From Kutzneria kofuensis (GTDB taxonomy: Bacteria > Actinomycetota > Actinomycetes > Mycobacteriales > Pseudonocardiaceae): a stretch of 64,000 bases of DNA. The stretch lies in contig NZ_JACHIR010000003.1 in the NCBI RefSeq assembly GCF_014203355.1, positions 310,001 to 374,000 on the forward strand. The letters run 5' to 3'. The position numbers were made by a program, and so were the translations under genes. Positions 1 to 9,651 of the stretch are shown here, piece after piece; within the stretch, counting starts at the first letter, position 1; every line of letters starts with the position of its first letter. The notes beneath the pieces are model-generated. The model was not told the DNA's origin, did not search any database, and was given only the letters and a program-made list of their open reading frames with translations.

Positions 1-2
1 TC

Positions 3-3000
3 CTGCGCTCGGCCGTCGGCGGCACCTTCGACGGCTACCTCGACACCGTCCGCCGCAACGTCCAGGATGCCTTCGCCCATCAGGACGTTCCGTTCGAACG
101 GGTCGTCGACGCCGTGCAGCCGCAGCGCGATCCCAGCCGCACGCCGCTGTTCCAGGTGATGGTCGTGCTGCAGAACGCCCCGCAGGCGACGCCGCAGCTG
201 CCGGGCATCGAGGTCGAGGACGTCGCGCTGCCGCTGACGACCGCCAACTTCGACGTGACCATCGAGTTCCAGGAGCAGGACGGCGAGCTGCTCGTCGCCG
301 TCACCTACAACGCCGACCTGTTCGAGGCCGACACCATCGCCCGGCTCACCGAACACCTCGGCATCCTGCTCGACGGCATCGCCGCCGAACCGTCGGCGAC
401 GATCGCCGAGCTGCCGATGCTCACCGACGCCGAGCGCCGGCAGCTGGCCGCCTGGAACAACTCGACGATCGCCACCAAGCCGTGCACGTTCGCGGAACTG
501 GTGGAGGACCAGGCGGTCAAGACGCCGAACGCCACCGCCGTCACCGGCGCCGAGACCCTGACCTACGCCGAGCTGAACGCCCGCGCCAACGCCCTGGCCC
601 GGATGCTCATCGACCGGGGCGTCGGGCCGGAGAAGATCGTCGCGCTGGCGCTGCCTCGGTCCGTGCAGATCGTCGTCGCACAGCTCGCGGTGGCCAAGGC
701 CGGCGGCGCGTTCCTGCCCGTCGACCCGACCTACCCGGTCGAGCGCATCACCTACATGCTGGCCGACGCCAAGCCGCAACTCGTTGTCACGCAACGAGAC
801 CTCGCCCCGGAAACCGACCTCCCGGTGGTGCTGCTCGACGACTTCGCCGGCAGCGACGAGACGAACCCGCAGCGCCCCAACCGGATCGACCAGCCGGCCT
901 ACGTGATCTACACGTCCGGCTCGACCGGCCGACCGAAGGGCGTTGTCGTCACGCACACCGGCCTGGCCAGCTTCGCGGCGGCCGAGGCCGCGCACTTCCG
1001 GGTCCGGCCCGGCGACCGTGTGCTGGCGTTCTCCTCGCCGAGCTTCGACGCGTCGATCCTGGAGCTGTGCATGGCGTTGCCGGTCGGCGCCACGCTCGTC
1101 GTCCCGCCGCCGGGTCCGCTGCTGGGGGACCAGCTCGCGGAGGTGCTGGCAGACCAGCGGATCACGCACGCGCTGATCCCGCCGGCCGCCCTCGGCACGC
1201 TCCCGGACGTCGAACTGCCGGCGTTCGGCACACTGATCGTCGGCGCGGACGCCTGCCCGGCCGAACTCGTCGCCAGGTGGGCCCCGGGCCGGCGCATGAT
1301 CAACGCGTACGGGCCGACCGAGTCCACCGTGGTCAGCACCTGGAGCGATGAACTGGAGCCGGGCGGCGTTCCGCCCATCGGACGGCCGATCCGCAACACC
1401 AAGGCGTACGTCCTCGACGATGCGCTGAAGCCGGTCCCGGTCGGCGTGCCCGGCGAGCTGTACGTCGCCGGCGTCGGCCTCGCCCGTGGTTACCTCGACC
1501 GGCCCGGCCTCACGGCGGCGCGGTTCGTCGCCAATCCGTTCGAGGCCGGCAAGCGGATGTACCGCACCGGGGACGTGGTGCGCTGGCGGCGGGACGGCCA
1601 GCTGGAGTTCCTCGGCCGCGCCGACGACCAGGTCAAGATCCGTGGCTTCCGGGTGGAGCTCGGCGAGGTCGAGGCGGCGATCCGCCAGCACCCGGACGTC
1701 CGGGAGGCGGTGGTGATCGCCCGGGACAAGCGGCTGATCGCGTACGTCGTCGGCGAAACCGCCGGCCTGCGGGACTTCCTGGCCGAGACGCTGCCCGACT
1801 ACATGATCCCGGCCGCGTTCCAGGAGCTGGACTCCCTGCCGCTCAACCCCAGCGGCAAGGTCGACCGCAAACGGCTGCCGGACGTCACGGTCGTCGCGAG
1901 CGGCGAGCGCGTGGAGCCGCGCACCGAGATCGAGCAGGCGCTGGCCAAGATCTGGTCGGACGTGCTGGGCGTCGACGACGTCGGCATCACCGACAACTTC
2001 TTCGAGCTGGGCGGTGACTCCATCCTGAGCATGCAGGTGGTGTCCCGGGCCCGGCGGGCCGGCCTGCACCTGGCGTCCAAGGACGTCTTCCTGCACCAGA
2101 CCATCGAGCAGCTGGCGCCGGCGGTGACCGCCGTGACCAACGCCGACGAGCGCCGGCAGCTGGTCACCGGCCCGGTGCCGCTCACGCCGATCCAGCACTG
2201 GTTCTTCCAGCACCACACCGTCAATCCGCACCACTTCAACCAGTCCATGCTGGCCGAGCTCGTCGAGGACGTGGACGAGCAGGCACTGCGGCGGGCGCTC
2301 GACGCGCTGTGGCGCCAGCACGACGCGCTGCGGATGCGGTTCGACGGCGAGCAGTACAACGCCCCGCTGGAGCCGATGCCGCAGCTGATCCGACACGAGT
2401 TCAGCGAGGACTTCGCCAACGAGGTGCATGCCGGCTTCGACCTGACCACCGGCCCGCTGTTCCAGGCCGTGCTGTTCAACCGGGACGGCAAGCCGTGGCT
2501 GTTCCTCGCCGCCCATCACGTCATCGTCGACGGTGTGTCGTGGCGGATCCTCCTCGACGATCTCGACACCGCCTACCGCCAGGCGGCGCGCGGCGAGGAG
2601 ATCGACCTCGGCCCGAAGACCACGTCGTTCCAGGAATGGTCCAACCGGCTGACCGAGCACGTGCGCGGCGGCGGCCTGGACGAGGAGTACTGGCAGGGCG
2701 TCGAGGCCTCCGACCTGCCGGTCGATCACGACGGCGACGACCCGGCGACCGACACCGTGTCGATCATCCTCGACGAGGCCGACACGGATGCCCTGCTGCG
2801 CAAGGCGCCGGCGGCCTACCGCACCCGGATCAACGACGTCCTGCTGACCGCGCTGGCGTCGGCGTTGGCGACGTGGACGGGGGAGGAGCGCGTCACCATC
2901 GACCTGGAGGGCCACGGCCGCGAGGACGTGCTGGACGACGTCGACCTGACCCGGACCGTCGGCTGGTTCACCACGATCTTCCCCGTCACGCTCAGGGTCG

Positions 3001-3392
3001 GCGACGGGGACTGGCGCACCCGGATCAAGTCGGTACGCAAGCAGCTGCGGGCCGTGCCGGACAACGGCTTCGGCTACGGGGCGCTGCGTTACCTCGGCGG
3101 CGACGTGCCGGCCGTCGAGCCCGGCATCGCCTTCAACTACCTCGGGCAGTGGGACGCGTCCGACGGCCAGGCCGGCGGCGGCTTGTTCGCCGCCACCCAC
3201 GGCTCCTTCGGCCGCGACCACGATCCGGCCGAGCGCAGGGCGCACCTGCTCGACGTGGTCGGCGCCGTGCAGGACGGGAAGCTGGCCTTCTCGTGGCTGT
3301 TCCAGCCGGCCAGACACGAACGATCCACAGTGGAACGAGTGGTGCACGAATTCGCCGAGGCCCTGCGGGCGATTGCCGAGGACTGCCGATGA
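3..3392 (+). CDS. Nonribosomal peptide synthetase, C-terminal part (partial C, A, PCP, E)
   Basis: The protein is cut by the left window edge; the open frame is already running at base 3. It begins in the last part of a condensation domain ([10 protein letters not shown], then [13 protein letters not shown]). An adenylation domain follows (about bases 540-1870), with A3 [12 protein letters not shown]5 INAYGPTE, A8-like [13 protein letters not shown] and A10 NPSGKVDR. The carrier domain has [13 protein letters not shown] with the phosphopantetheine serine codon at about 2019. The last domain is an epimerization domain (about 2170-3360): [41 protein letters not shown]. Aligning the A domain to GrsA-Phe by eye gives the ten-residue code D-A-L-A-I-G-A-V-V-K. 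I cannot assign a substrate with confidence; it looks hydrophobic or aromatic. The E domain predicts a D-residue. No thioesterase or MbtH-like gene is present, so elongation or release must happen elsewhere. The next gene overlaps by 4 bases. Confidence 0.95.
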   Translation: MRSAVGGTFDGYLDTVRRNVQDAFAHQDVPFERVVDAVQPQRDPSRTPLFQVMVVLQNAPQATPQLPGIEVEDVALPLTTANFDVTIEFQEQDGELLVAVTYNADLFEADTIARLTEHLGILLDGIAAEPSATIAELPMLTDAERRQLAAWNNSTIATKPCTFAELVEDQAVKTPNATAVTGAETLTYAELNARANALARMLIDRGVGPEKIVALALPRSVQIVVAQLAVAKAGGAFLPVDPTYPVERITYMLADAKPQLVVTQRDLAPETDLPVVLLDDFAGSDETNPQRPNRIDQPAYVIYTSGSTGRPKGVVVTHTGLASFAAAEAAHFRVRPGDRVLAFSSPSFDASILELCMALPVGATLVVPPPGPLLGDQLAEVLADQRITHALIPPAALGTLPDVELPAFGTLIVGADACPAELVARWAPGRRMINAYGPTESTVVSTWSDELEPGGVPPIGRPIRNTKAYVLDDALKPVPVGVPGELYVAGVGLARGYLDRPGLTAARFVANPFEAGKRMYRTGDVVRWRRDGQLEFLGRADDQVKIRGFRVELGEVEAAIRQHPDVREAVVIARDKRLIAYVVGETAGLRDFLAETLPDYMIPAAFQELDSLPLNPSGKVDRKRLPDVTVVASGERVEPRTEIEQALAKIWSDVLGVDDVGITDNFFELGGDSILSMQVVSRARRAGLHLASKDVFLHQTIEQLAPAVTAVTNADERRQLVTGPVPLTPIQHWFFQHHTVNPHHFNQSMLAELVEDVDEQALRRALDALWRQHDALRMRFDGEQYNAPLEPMPQLIRHEFSEDFANEVHAGFDLTTGPLFQAVLFNRDGKPWLFLAAHHVIVDGVSWRILLDDLDTAYRQAARGEEIDLGPKTTSFQEWSNRLTEHVRGGGLDEEYWQGVEASDLPVDHDGDDPATDTVSIILDEADTDALLRKAPAAYRTRINDVLLTALASALATWTGEERVTIDLEGHGREDVLDDVDLTRTVGWFTTIFPVTLRVGDGDWRTRIKSVRKQLRAVPDNGFGYGALRYLGGDVPAVEPGIAFNYLGQWDASDGQAGGGLFAATHGSFGRDHDPAERRAHLLDVVGAVQDGKLAFSWLFQPARHERSTVERVVHEFAEALRAIAEDCR

Positions 3393-4597
3393 ACCGCTCC
3401 TACCGCCTGCTGTGGGCCGGGCAGGCGCTGTCCACCGCCGGCTTCAGCGGCTCCATGATCGCGTTTCCGCTGCTGGTGCTGGCGATCACCGGCTCGCCGG
3501 CGGTCTCCGGCTTCGTGCTGGGCGTGGACGCGGCGGCCCAGCTGATCGCCGGCCTGCCGGCGGGCGCGCTGGTGGACCGGTGGAACCGCAAGATCGTGAT
3601 GCTCTGTTGCGAGGCGGCGCAGGGGATCGTGGTCGCCAGCCTGGTGGTCGCGCTCTGGCTGAACACGGCGACCGTGCCGCACATGATCTTCGTGGCGGCG
3701 ACGATGGGCGTGTGCCGGGCGTTGTTCCTGCCGGCGGAGAACGCCGCCGTGGCGCAGATCGTGTCGCAGGAACAGCTCTCCACCGCCGTGGCGATGAACT
3801 CCGCCCGAGGCGCGCTCGGCCAGCTCACCGGCACCGCGGCCGGCGGGTTCCTGTACGCCGTCGGCCGTGCGGTCCCGTTCGCGGTCGAGGTCCTCACCCA
3901 CCTGATCAGCTTCGTGGCGCTGCTGTTCGTCCGCGTTCCCTATCAACGGCCCGAACAGCTCGAAAACGGCCACCTGGCCAAGGAGATGGTCGAGGGGCTG
4001 CGCTGGGTCTGGCAGCAGCGGCACGTCCGTGCCACCGTGGCCTGCGCGGTCAGCCTCAACTTCTTCTTCTCCGCCTACTACGTGATCCTCGTCGTGCTGG
4101 CCAAGGAACGCGACGTCCCGTCCGGCGAGATCGGCATCATGGCGGCGATGCTCGGCGTCGGCGGCCTGCTCGGCGCCCTGCTCGCCCCGACGCTCCAGCG
4201 GGCGATCAGCCCGTACCTGTCGATCGCCGGCGTGTTCTGGGTGCTGACCCTGCTCACGCCGCTCGCGTTGTTCATCGACAACGGCTACCTGCTCGGCATC
4301 CTGTTCGCGGGCATGGCCCTGCTGCCGCCGACCGCGAACACCACGATCAACACCTCCCAGCTGCTGCTCACCCCGGACCGGCTGCGCGGCCGGATGACCG
4401 GCGTGATGGCGGTGATCTCCGGCGTGTCCGCCGCCACCGGCCCGGCCTTCGGCGGCGTGCTCGTGCAGCAGTTCGGCGGCGCCAACGCGATCCTGCTGTG
4501 CGCCGCCGGCATCGCCGTGGTCACCGTCGCCGTCACGGTGAGCCCCACCATGCGCGCCTTCCCCGTCACCGACCGAGTCAAGGAGCCCACCCCATGA
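3389..4597 (+). CDS. MFS exporter of the EntS-like (MFS_3) type
   Basis: A 402-residue major facilitator with about 12 hydrophobic segments. It starts [15 protein letters not shown], typical of the enterobactin-exporter-like group, with a conserved loop between TM2 and TM3 ([13 protein letters not shown]). The ATG overlaps the NRPS stop as ATGA, so translation is probably coupled. Placement between an NRPS and a P450 suggests export of, or self-protection against, the peptide product; that role is inferred from context only. The stop overlaps the P450 start as another ATGA. Confidence 0.9.
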   Translation: MNRSYRLLWAGQALSTAGFSGSMIAFPLLVLAITGSPAVSGFVLGVDAAAQLIAGLPAGALVDRWNRKIVMLCCEAAQGIVVASLVVALWLNTATVPHMIFVAATMGVCRALFLPAENAAVAQIVSQEQLSTAVAMNSARGALGQLTGTAAGGFLYAVGRAVPFAVEVLTHLISFVALLFVRVPYQRPEQLENGHLAKEMVEGLRWVWQQRHVRATVACAVSLNFFFSAYYVILVVLAKERDVPSGEIGIMAAMLGVGGLLGALLAPTLQRAISPYLSIAGVFWVLTLLTPLALFIDNGYLLGILFAGMALLPPTANTTINTSQLLLTPDRLRGRMTGVMAVISGVSAATGPAFGGVLVQQFGGANAILLCAAGIAVVTVAVTVSPTMRAFPVTDRVKEPTP

Positions 4598-5793
4598 CCC
4601 TCGCCCCGCCCCGGTACGCCTTCGAGGACCGCCTTGACCAGTGGATCGAGCGGCGCGCCGCGGAGCCGGTCTACCTGGACGAGGAGAACGGCATGTGGCG
4701 GCTGCTCGACCACGCCACCGTCTCCCGCGTGCTGTCCGACCCGGCCACGTTCTCCAGCGACTTCTCCGGTCTCACCCCCGTGCAGGAGGACTTCGAGGCC
4801 TTCCGCACCGGCATGTTCCTGACCATGGACCCGCCCAACCACCGCAAGCTGCGCACGCTGGTCAGCCAGGCGTTCACCCCGCGCACGGTGGCCGGCCTGG
4901 AGCCGCGGATCCGGGAGATCACCGAGGAGCTGCTGGACGGCGTCGCCGGCCGCGGCCGGTTCGACATCGTGGACGTGCTGGCCTATCCGCTGCCGATCCT
5001 GGTGATCGCCGAGCTGCTCGGCATCCCGGCGCAGGACCGGGAGCTGTTCGAGAAGTGGGCGAAGGTGCTGTTCAGTGGTGACCAACTGACCGAGAGCTCC
5101 ACCATGGCGGAGATCGAGGCGGCGCTGCAGATGATCGCGCCGACCATCCGTGAGATGAACGAGTACGTGCTGGCGCACATCCGGTACCACCGGGCGAATC
5201 CGAGCGACGGCCTGACCAGCAAGCTGGTCCGCGCCTCGGTGGACGGGGAAAGCCTGACGGACCAGGAGATCGTCGGCTTCGTGGCGCTGCTGCTGGTGGC
5301 CGGGCACATCACCACCACCGCGCTGATCGGCAACGCCACGATCAGCTTCGACCGCCACCCGGCGGCGGCCGACACGCTGCGCGGCGACCCGTCGAAGCTG
5401 CCCGCGGCGCTGGAGGAGGTGTTGCGCTGCCTGCCGCCGTTCAACGAACTCGGCCGGCGCACCACCACCGAGGTGGAACTCGGCGGTCGCACGATTCCGG
5501 CGAATTCCATCGTCATGGCCAACATCGCGTCCGCGAACCGCGACCCCGGGGTTTTCGCCGACCCCGAGGGCTTCGACATCGCGCGCACGCCGAATCCGCA
5601 TCTGACGTTCGGCCACGGCATCCACTTCTGCCTCGGCACGCCGCTGGCGCGGATGGAGGGGCGGATCGCGTTCGAGGCGTTGTACCGCCGCTACTCCGCG
5701 CTTTCGGTGGCCCGCGACGAGCCCGTGGAGTTCCAGAATCCGGCTATGATCGTGAGTGTTCGCAAACTCCCTCTTGAGGTCGAGCCGCGCTGA
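4594..5793 (+). CDS. Cytochrome P450 of the NRPS operon
   Basis: A 399-residue soluble bacterial class I P450 (CYP), third gene of the NRPS-MFS-P450 operon. The ExxR motif is E275-V-L-R278 and the heme loop is FGHGIHFCLG with Cys346 as thiolate ligand. The I-helix oxygen-activation motif reads A236-G-H-I-T-T: the acidic residue usual before the Thr pair is Ile239. In NRPS clusters such enzymes usually hydroxylate or cross-link a carrier-bound amino acid or tailor the peptide; substrate and site are unknown here. It needs ferredoxin and a reductase, neither of which is encoded nearby. No strong terminator follows; only a weak ACCC/GGGT hairpin with a T-rich tail lies near 5808-5825. Confidence 0.93.
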   Translation: MTLAPPRYAFEDRLDQWIERRAAEPVYLDEENGMWRLLDHATVSRVLSDPATFSSDFSGLTPVQEDFEAFRTGMFLTMDPPNHRKLRTLVSQAFTPRTVAGLEPRIREITEELLDGVAGRGRFDIVDVLAYPLPILVIAELLGIPAQDRELFEKWAKVLFSGDQLTESSTMAEIEAALQMIAPTIREMNEYVLAHIRYHRANPSDGLTSKLVRASVDGESLTDQEIVGFVALLLVAGHITTTALIGNATISFDRHPAAADTLRGDPSKLPAALEEVLRCLPPFNELGRRTTTEVELGGRTIPANSIVMANIASANRDPGVFADPEGFDIARTPNPHLTFGHGIHFCLGTPLARMEGRIAFEALYRRYSALSVARDEPVEFQNPAMIVSVRKLPLEVEPR

Positions 5794-5875
5794 CCCTCGT
5801 TACTCACCCCGTCGGGTATTTTCCTTGCACGATGGGATGATTGCCGCGGTTTCGGCCCGCGGATAGCGTTCGGCC

Positions 5876-6400
5876 GTGACTCCCACGCTGCGCTCCGAGC
5901 GCCTGCTGCTGAGCCCCTACACGCCCGAGGACGAGACCGACTTCGTCGCGCTGTTACGCGACGAAGAGGTGTGCAAGTGGATGGGACAGGAACGACAGCC
6001 CGAGGAGACGATCAGATCGCTCTTCGGGCTGCTGTTCACCGAGGTGTACCCGAAGAACATGTTCGACGTGTGGGCGGTGCGGCTGGACGGCCGCTACATC
6101 GGCCACGCGGAGCTGAAGAAGACCGGCAACGTCGACGGGCACGAGGTGATCTGCGCCCTGGTCCGGGACGTCTGGCGGATGGGCCTGGGCACCGAGCTGT
6201 CCTACCGGGTCGTCGACTACGGCTTCGACGAGCTGGGCCTGGACGCCGTGCACGGCTGCGTGGCCGCCGAGAACACCCGGTCGCTGGCGATGGCGCTGAA
6301 GGCCGGCTTCGAGATCGTGCGGGACGTGACCGGCGAGGACGGCAAGGTCACCCGCGTCGTCACGCTGCGCGCCGCCGACCGGCAACTGGCCCGTCAATAA
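5876..6400 (+). CDS. GNAT N-acetyltransferase (RimJ/RimL type)
   Basis: 174 residues with the Acetyltransf_3 pattern: LRSERLLLSPYTPED at the N-terminus and the acetyl-CoA loop around RDVWRMGLGTEL, followed by the AENTRSLAMALKAGF helix usual in this group. The family acetylates N-termini of ribosomal proteins or small molecules; the substrate here is unknown. The GTG start follows a GATAGC-like -10 by a few bases with no Shine-Dalgarno sequence, which suggests a leaderless mRNA. It stands alone downstream of the P450. Confidence 0.85.
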   Translation: MTPTLRSERLLLSPYTPEDETDFVALLRDEEVCKWMGQERQPEETIRSLFGLLFTEVYPKNMFDVWAVRLDGRYIGHAELKKTGNVDGHEVICALVRDVWRMGLGTELSYRVVDYGFDELGLDAVHGCVAAENTRSLAMALKAGFEIVRDVTGEDGKVTRVVTLRAADRQLARQ

Positions 6401-6434
6401 TTGCGTGCCCCGCAACTTTTGCTAGGGTGGTGGG
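6401..6434 (+). promoter_or_regulatory. Candidate TetR operator and leaderless promoter
   Basis: An inverted repeat TTGCG-N5-CGCAA (6401-6415) is followed by a TAGGGT -10-like hexamer (6424-6429). Its expected start site falls on the GTG at 6435. This fits autoregulation of the TetR gene and its coupled hydrolase. Confidence 0.5.
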
Positions 6435-7016
6435 GTGTCCGGACTTCGTGAACGCAAGAAGCAGGCCACCCGGGAGGCGTTGAGCTGGGCGGCGCTGCGG
6501 CTGGCGGTCGAGCGCGGGCTGGACAACGTGCTGGTCGAGGACATCGCCGCCGAGGCGGGAGTGTCGCCGCGCACGTTCAACAACTACTTCTCCAGCAAGT
6601 ACGAGGCGATCTCGTCCCGGGCCACCGACCGGATCTTCCGGGCCGGCCAGGTGCTGCTGGACCGGCCGGCCGACGAGCCGCTGTGGGACGCGATCACCGC
6701 CGCCGTGCTCGAGGTGCACGCCGAGGCCGCCACGCTGCCGACGCCCGAGTGGCTGGCCGGCCTGCGGCCCGTGCTGTCGTCGCCGGCGATGGCCGGCGAG
6801 CTGCTCAAGACCTACGTGAAGATGCAGAAGGGCCTGGCCGCCGCCATCGCCGACCGGCTCGGCGACGGCGACCACGGCATGTACCCGGAGATCGTGGCGG
6901 CGGCGGTGGCCGCCGCCGCCCAGGTCGCGTCCGACCACTGGCTGCGCGCGGACCCGCCGGTGCCGATGCTCGGCCTGCTGGAGACGGCGCTCAAGCAGTT
7001 GAGGGGGATGCAATGA
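6435..7016 (+). CDS. TetR-family transcriptional regulator
   Basis: 193 residues. The N-terminal TetR helix-turn-helix reads LRERKKQATREAL, then VEDIAAEAGVSPRTFNNYFSSKYEA. The C-terminal ligand-binding half is variable. GTG is chosen as start because it sits at the predicted transcription start behind TAGGGT and begins the classic SGLRERKK sequence. The stop overlaps the ATG of the next gene (ATGA), so the hydrolase is probably the main target. An inverted repeat directly upstream is the likely operator. Confidence 0.92.
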   Translation: MSGLRERKKQATREALSWAALRLAVERGLDNVLVEDIAAEAGVSPRTFNNYFSSKYEAISSRATDRIFRAGQVLLDRPADEPLWDAITAAVLEVHAEAATLPTPEWLAGLRPVLSSPAMAGELLKTYVKMQKGLAAAIADRLGDGDHGMYPEIVAAAVAAAAQVASDHWLRADPPVPMLGLLETALKQLRGMQ

Positions 7017-7786
7017 CCTTGTACACCAAGACGTTCGGCCGCGGACCGGTGCTGCTGTTCATCGTCGGCGGCAACGGCGACAGCACCGTGTTCGAGGGGG
7101 TCGCTTCGGAACTCGCCGACCGCTACAAGGTGGTGCTGTACGACCGGGCCGGCTTCGCCCGCAGCCCCGTCGACGCCGTGCCGGCCGACAAGCTGGCCGC
7201 CGACGTCGAGGACGCTCGGGCCCTGCTGGCCGACGAGCCCGGGTACGTGTTCGGCAGCAGCTCCGGCGCCATCGTCGCGCTGGAGCTGCTGGCCAGGCAT
7301 CCGTCGGTGGTGCTGAAGGCGGTGCCGCACGAGCCGCCGCTGATCTCGGTGCTGCCCGACCGGGACGAGTGGCTGGCCCGCATGGACGGCGTCTACGACC
7401 TGTACGTCAGCGACGGCCCCGACGCCGCCATGGCGTTGTTCGGGCAGCTCGTCGGCATGCAGCGGCAGGCGCCTCCGCCCGGCTTCGAGCCGCCGCCCGC
7501 CATGCGGGAGATGTTCGAGCGGATGAAGGTCAACGTGCCGTTCTGGTTCGACCACGAGTTCCGCCCGTACCCCCGGCACGAGCCCGACCTGGACGCGCTC
7601 GCCGCCAGCAAGGACAAGCTCGTCCTCGCCAGCGGCGTCGAGTCGCGGGGCCTGCTGCCGTACCTGCCGAACGTCGTGCTGGCCGAGAAGCTCGGCGTCG
7701 AGGTGGTGGAGTTCCCCGGCGACCACCTCGGCTACACGCGGCACCCGGCCGAGTTCGCCGCGCAGCTGCACAAGGTCCTCAGCTAG
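7013..7786 (+). CDS. Alpha/beta hydrolase
   Basis: 257 residues with the alpha/beta hydrolase fold. The nucleophile elbow is G81-S-S83-S-G85, with GGNGDS after strand 3 as the likely oxyanion region and a C-terminal GDHLGYTRHP supplying the His. The substrate is unknown. It is translationally coupled to the upstream TetR gene, so it is probably induced by a compound it detoxifies (inference). Its 3' end overlaps the convergent membrane-protein gene by 8 bases. Confidence 0.88.
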   Translation: MTLYTKTFGRGPVLLFIVGGNGDSTVFEGVASELADRYKVVLYDRAGFARSPVDAVPADKLAADVEDARALLADEPGYVFGSSSGAIVALELLARHPSVVLKAVPHEPPLISVLPDRDEWLARMDGVYDLYVSDGPDAAMALFGQLVGMQRQAPPPGFEPPPAMREMFERMKVNVPFWFDHEFRPYPRHEPDLDALAASKDKLVLASGVESRGLLPYLPNVVLAEKLGVEVVEFPGDHLGYTRHPAEFAAQLHKVLS

Positions 7787-8714
7787 GCAGCGACCGCCAG
7801 ACCTGCCGGAGAATTCCGAAGCCCGCCAACACCATGAGGACCGGGATGCCGTAGAAGAGCGCGTTCGCGGCAACCGGCGTCCAGAAGAGCGCCGGCCCGA
7901 GGATCCCGATCAGGACGTGGTTCACCAGGTTGGAGATGATCGGCAGCGCGAGCACGAACGCCGCGTGCCGGCCGGTCCGCCGGTCCGGCACGCGGCGGCA
8001 GGCCAGGTAGCCGCCGAACACGAATGCGGCCGACGCGAGCCAGGGACCCAGTTGGTAGGCCCGGAATCCCACGGCGTACAGGCTCGGCGTGATTGCCGGC
8101 AGCACGGCCGACAGGGCGACGCCGGCGAACGCGAACCGGATGCCCCGCCGGCCGACCAACTCCCGGCCGCGCGCCGGACCCGCGGACCACGTCAGGGCGA
8201 CAGCCGTGAACACGCCGAGCAGCAGCAGGCCGATGTTCTCGTGGTTCGCCGCGTAGTTGACCCGCACCGCCGAAATGATCACCAGGTGCGCCGCGCACGC
8301 CACCCAGGCCATCGCCGCGGCGGGGCGGCGCACCCCGAACAACGTCAGGACGGCCACCACCAGCCAGGCCACCCAGGCCGGCCAGTCCGGAACCTGCGTG
8401 TACGGCACGGTGACGAAGAGGCCGTCCGTCGTGAACCACCAGGCGATCTCGTGCAGGTCGGGCGCCGCGCCGGCGAGCAGCAGGATCGGACCCAACAGGC
8501 CGACGACCGCCATCACGTCCCGCAGTTGGACGCCACCGTCCATGTTGAACATCCGCCGCAGGTGCAGCGCGGCCGCGCCCCGCACGATGTCGAGGTCGTC
8601 CCGCCGGCCGCCGTTCGCGGCCATCAGGACCCCGAGCATCTCCTCGCCGTGCCGCTCGCGGTGATCCCGCGGGTACAGGGCCAACAGCCGCCGGTAATGC
8701 CGTTCCCTGGTCAT
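7779..8714 (-). CDS. Multi-pass membrane protein of a PadR pair
   Basis: 311 residues. The cytoplasmic N-terminal helix reads HYRRLLALYPRDHRERHGEE, a sequence seen in actinobacterial membrane proteins encoded next to PadR regulators. About eight hydrophobic segments follow. Function is unknown. The start at 8714 is chosen because it overlaps the PadR stop (ATGA on the minus strand) and gives the family N-terminus; the open frame continues further upstream without the expected sequence. Expression should follow the PadR gene. Confidence 0.85.
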   Translation of the reverse strand: MTRERHYRRLLALYPRDHRERHGEEMLGVLMAANGGRRDDLDIVRGAAALHLRRMFNMDGGVQLRDVMAVVGLLGPILLLAGAAPDLHEIAWWFTTDGLFVTVPYTQVPDWPAWVAWLVVAVLTLFGVRRPAAAMAWVACAAHLVIISAVRVNYAANHENIGLLLLGVFTAVALTWSAGPARGRELVGRRGIRFAFAGVALSAVLPAITPSLYAVGFRAYQLGPWLASAAFVFGGYLACRRVPDRRTGRHAAFVLALPIISNLVNHVLIGILGPALFWTPVAANALFYGIPVLMVLAGFGILRQVWRSLPS

Positions 8715-9049
8715 GCCGTCCCCCCGACGGTCCGCGCGCGCAGCCGCGTCTCGGCGGCGTGGGTGGTCACCCGCAGCCGGTCCACTTCGGTCGCCAGCCG
8801 GGCCGCGCCCTGGTCGGTCAGGCGGTAGTAGCGGCGGAGCCGCCCGTCGACGACTTCCTCGCGGTCCACCGCCACCCAGTCGTCGGCGACCAGGCGGTCG
8901 AGGGCGGTGTAGAGCGTGCCGGCGCGCAGCCGGACCCGGCCGGCCGAGATCTGCTCGACGTCGAGCAGGATCCCGTAGCCGTGCTGGGGCCCGGCCGCGA
9001 GCGCGGTCAGCACGAGGAACGTCGGCTCTCTCAGCGCGCCGTCTGTCAC
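8711..9049 (-). CDS. PadR-family transcriptional regulator
   Basis: 112 residues, the short PadR type: LREPTFLVLTALAAGPQHGY, then the winged helix LRAGTLYTALDRLVADDWV and RRYYRLTDQG. The start is GTG directly abutting a perfect 22-bp palindrome (9050-9071). There is no room for a Shine-Dalgarno sequence, so the transcript is probably leaderless and autorepressed. It is coupled to the downstream membrane protein. Small PadR proteins usually repress a neighbouring membrane or efflux gene. Confidence 0.93.
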   Translation of the reverse strand: MTDGALREPTFLVLTALAAGPQHGYGILLDVEQISAGRVRLRAGTLYTALDRLVADDWVAVDREEVVDGRLRRYYRLTDQGAARLATEVDRLRVTTHAAETRLRARTVGGTA

Positions 9050-9071
9050 GTGATCGGTATATACCGATCAC
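9050..9071. promoter_or_regulatory. Perfect 22-bp palindrome, PadR operator
   Basis: The half-site GTGATCGGTAT is followed immediately by its exact reverse complement. The palindrome touches the PadR start codon and contains GGTATATACC, a plausible -10 element on the minus strand. It is most likely the autoregulatory operator. Confidence 0.75.
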
Positions 9072-9089
9072 CGGACTATGGGCAAGGGG

Positions 9090-9491
9090 TCAGCCGGCGA
9101 TGTTGACCAGCCAGTGGATGCCGAACTTGTCCTGGCAGGAGCCGAACACGTCGCCCCACATCTGCTTGTCCAACGGCACGTTCACGGTGCCGCCGTCGAT
9201 GAGCTTCTCCCAGTAGCCGCGCAGCTCCGCGTCGTCGTCGCCGGACAGGCTCACCGTGATGTTGCTGCCCGGCTTGTACTCCATGCCGGGCGGGGTGTCG
9301 GCCGCCATCAGCGTGTAGCCGCTGGGGGTGGTCAGCTGGCCGTGCATGATCTTGTCGGCGAGCTCGCCGCCCTGGCCGAACTGCCCGAAGGTGTTGAGGT
9401 TCAGGTCGCCGCCGAACACTGCCTGGTAGAACTCCATGGCCTGGCGGGCGTCGCCGTCGAAGCTGATATAGGGGTTGAGCTGTGAGCCCAT
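9090..9491 (-). CDS. VOC-family protein, PhnB-like
   Basis: 133 residues of the PhnB/glyoxalase-bleomycin-resistance superfamily. It starts LNPYISFDGDARQAMEFYQ and continues GGDLNLNTFGQFGQ, ending WGDVFGSCQDKFGIHWLVN. These proteins are beta-alpha-beta dimers; most PhnB-like members have no known substrate. The ATG at 9491 is preceded by GAGGAG at normal spacing. It is a single gene, read toward the PadR operator. Confidence 0.9.
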   Translation of the reverse strand: MGSQLNPYISFDGDARQAMEFYQAVFGGDLNLNTFGQFGQGGELADKIMHGQLTTPSGYTLMAADTPPGMEYKPGSNITVSLSGDDDAELRGYWEKLIDGGTVNVPLDKQMWGDVFGSCQDKFGIHWLVNIAG

Positions 9492-9651
9492 GGGGTGCTC
9501 CTCGGGTAGGGAACAGGCCGCCATCCTCGCACCGCGGGTGGGGCCCGACAACGCGGCGTGTCCGCCGATCACGTGAAAACCCGAGGTCAGGACTAAGGTC
9601 CCTGGCGTGATGCGCCGATCAAGTGGACACCGACTGCGCGCGGAGGCGGCC

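Noticed and set aside
1-5793. MbtH-like gene or thioesterase in the NRPS region
   Set aside because: No frame shows an MbtH signature, and the NRPS ends after its epimerization domain.
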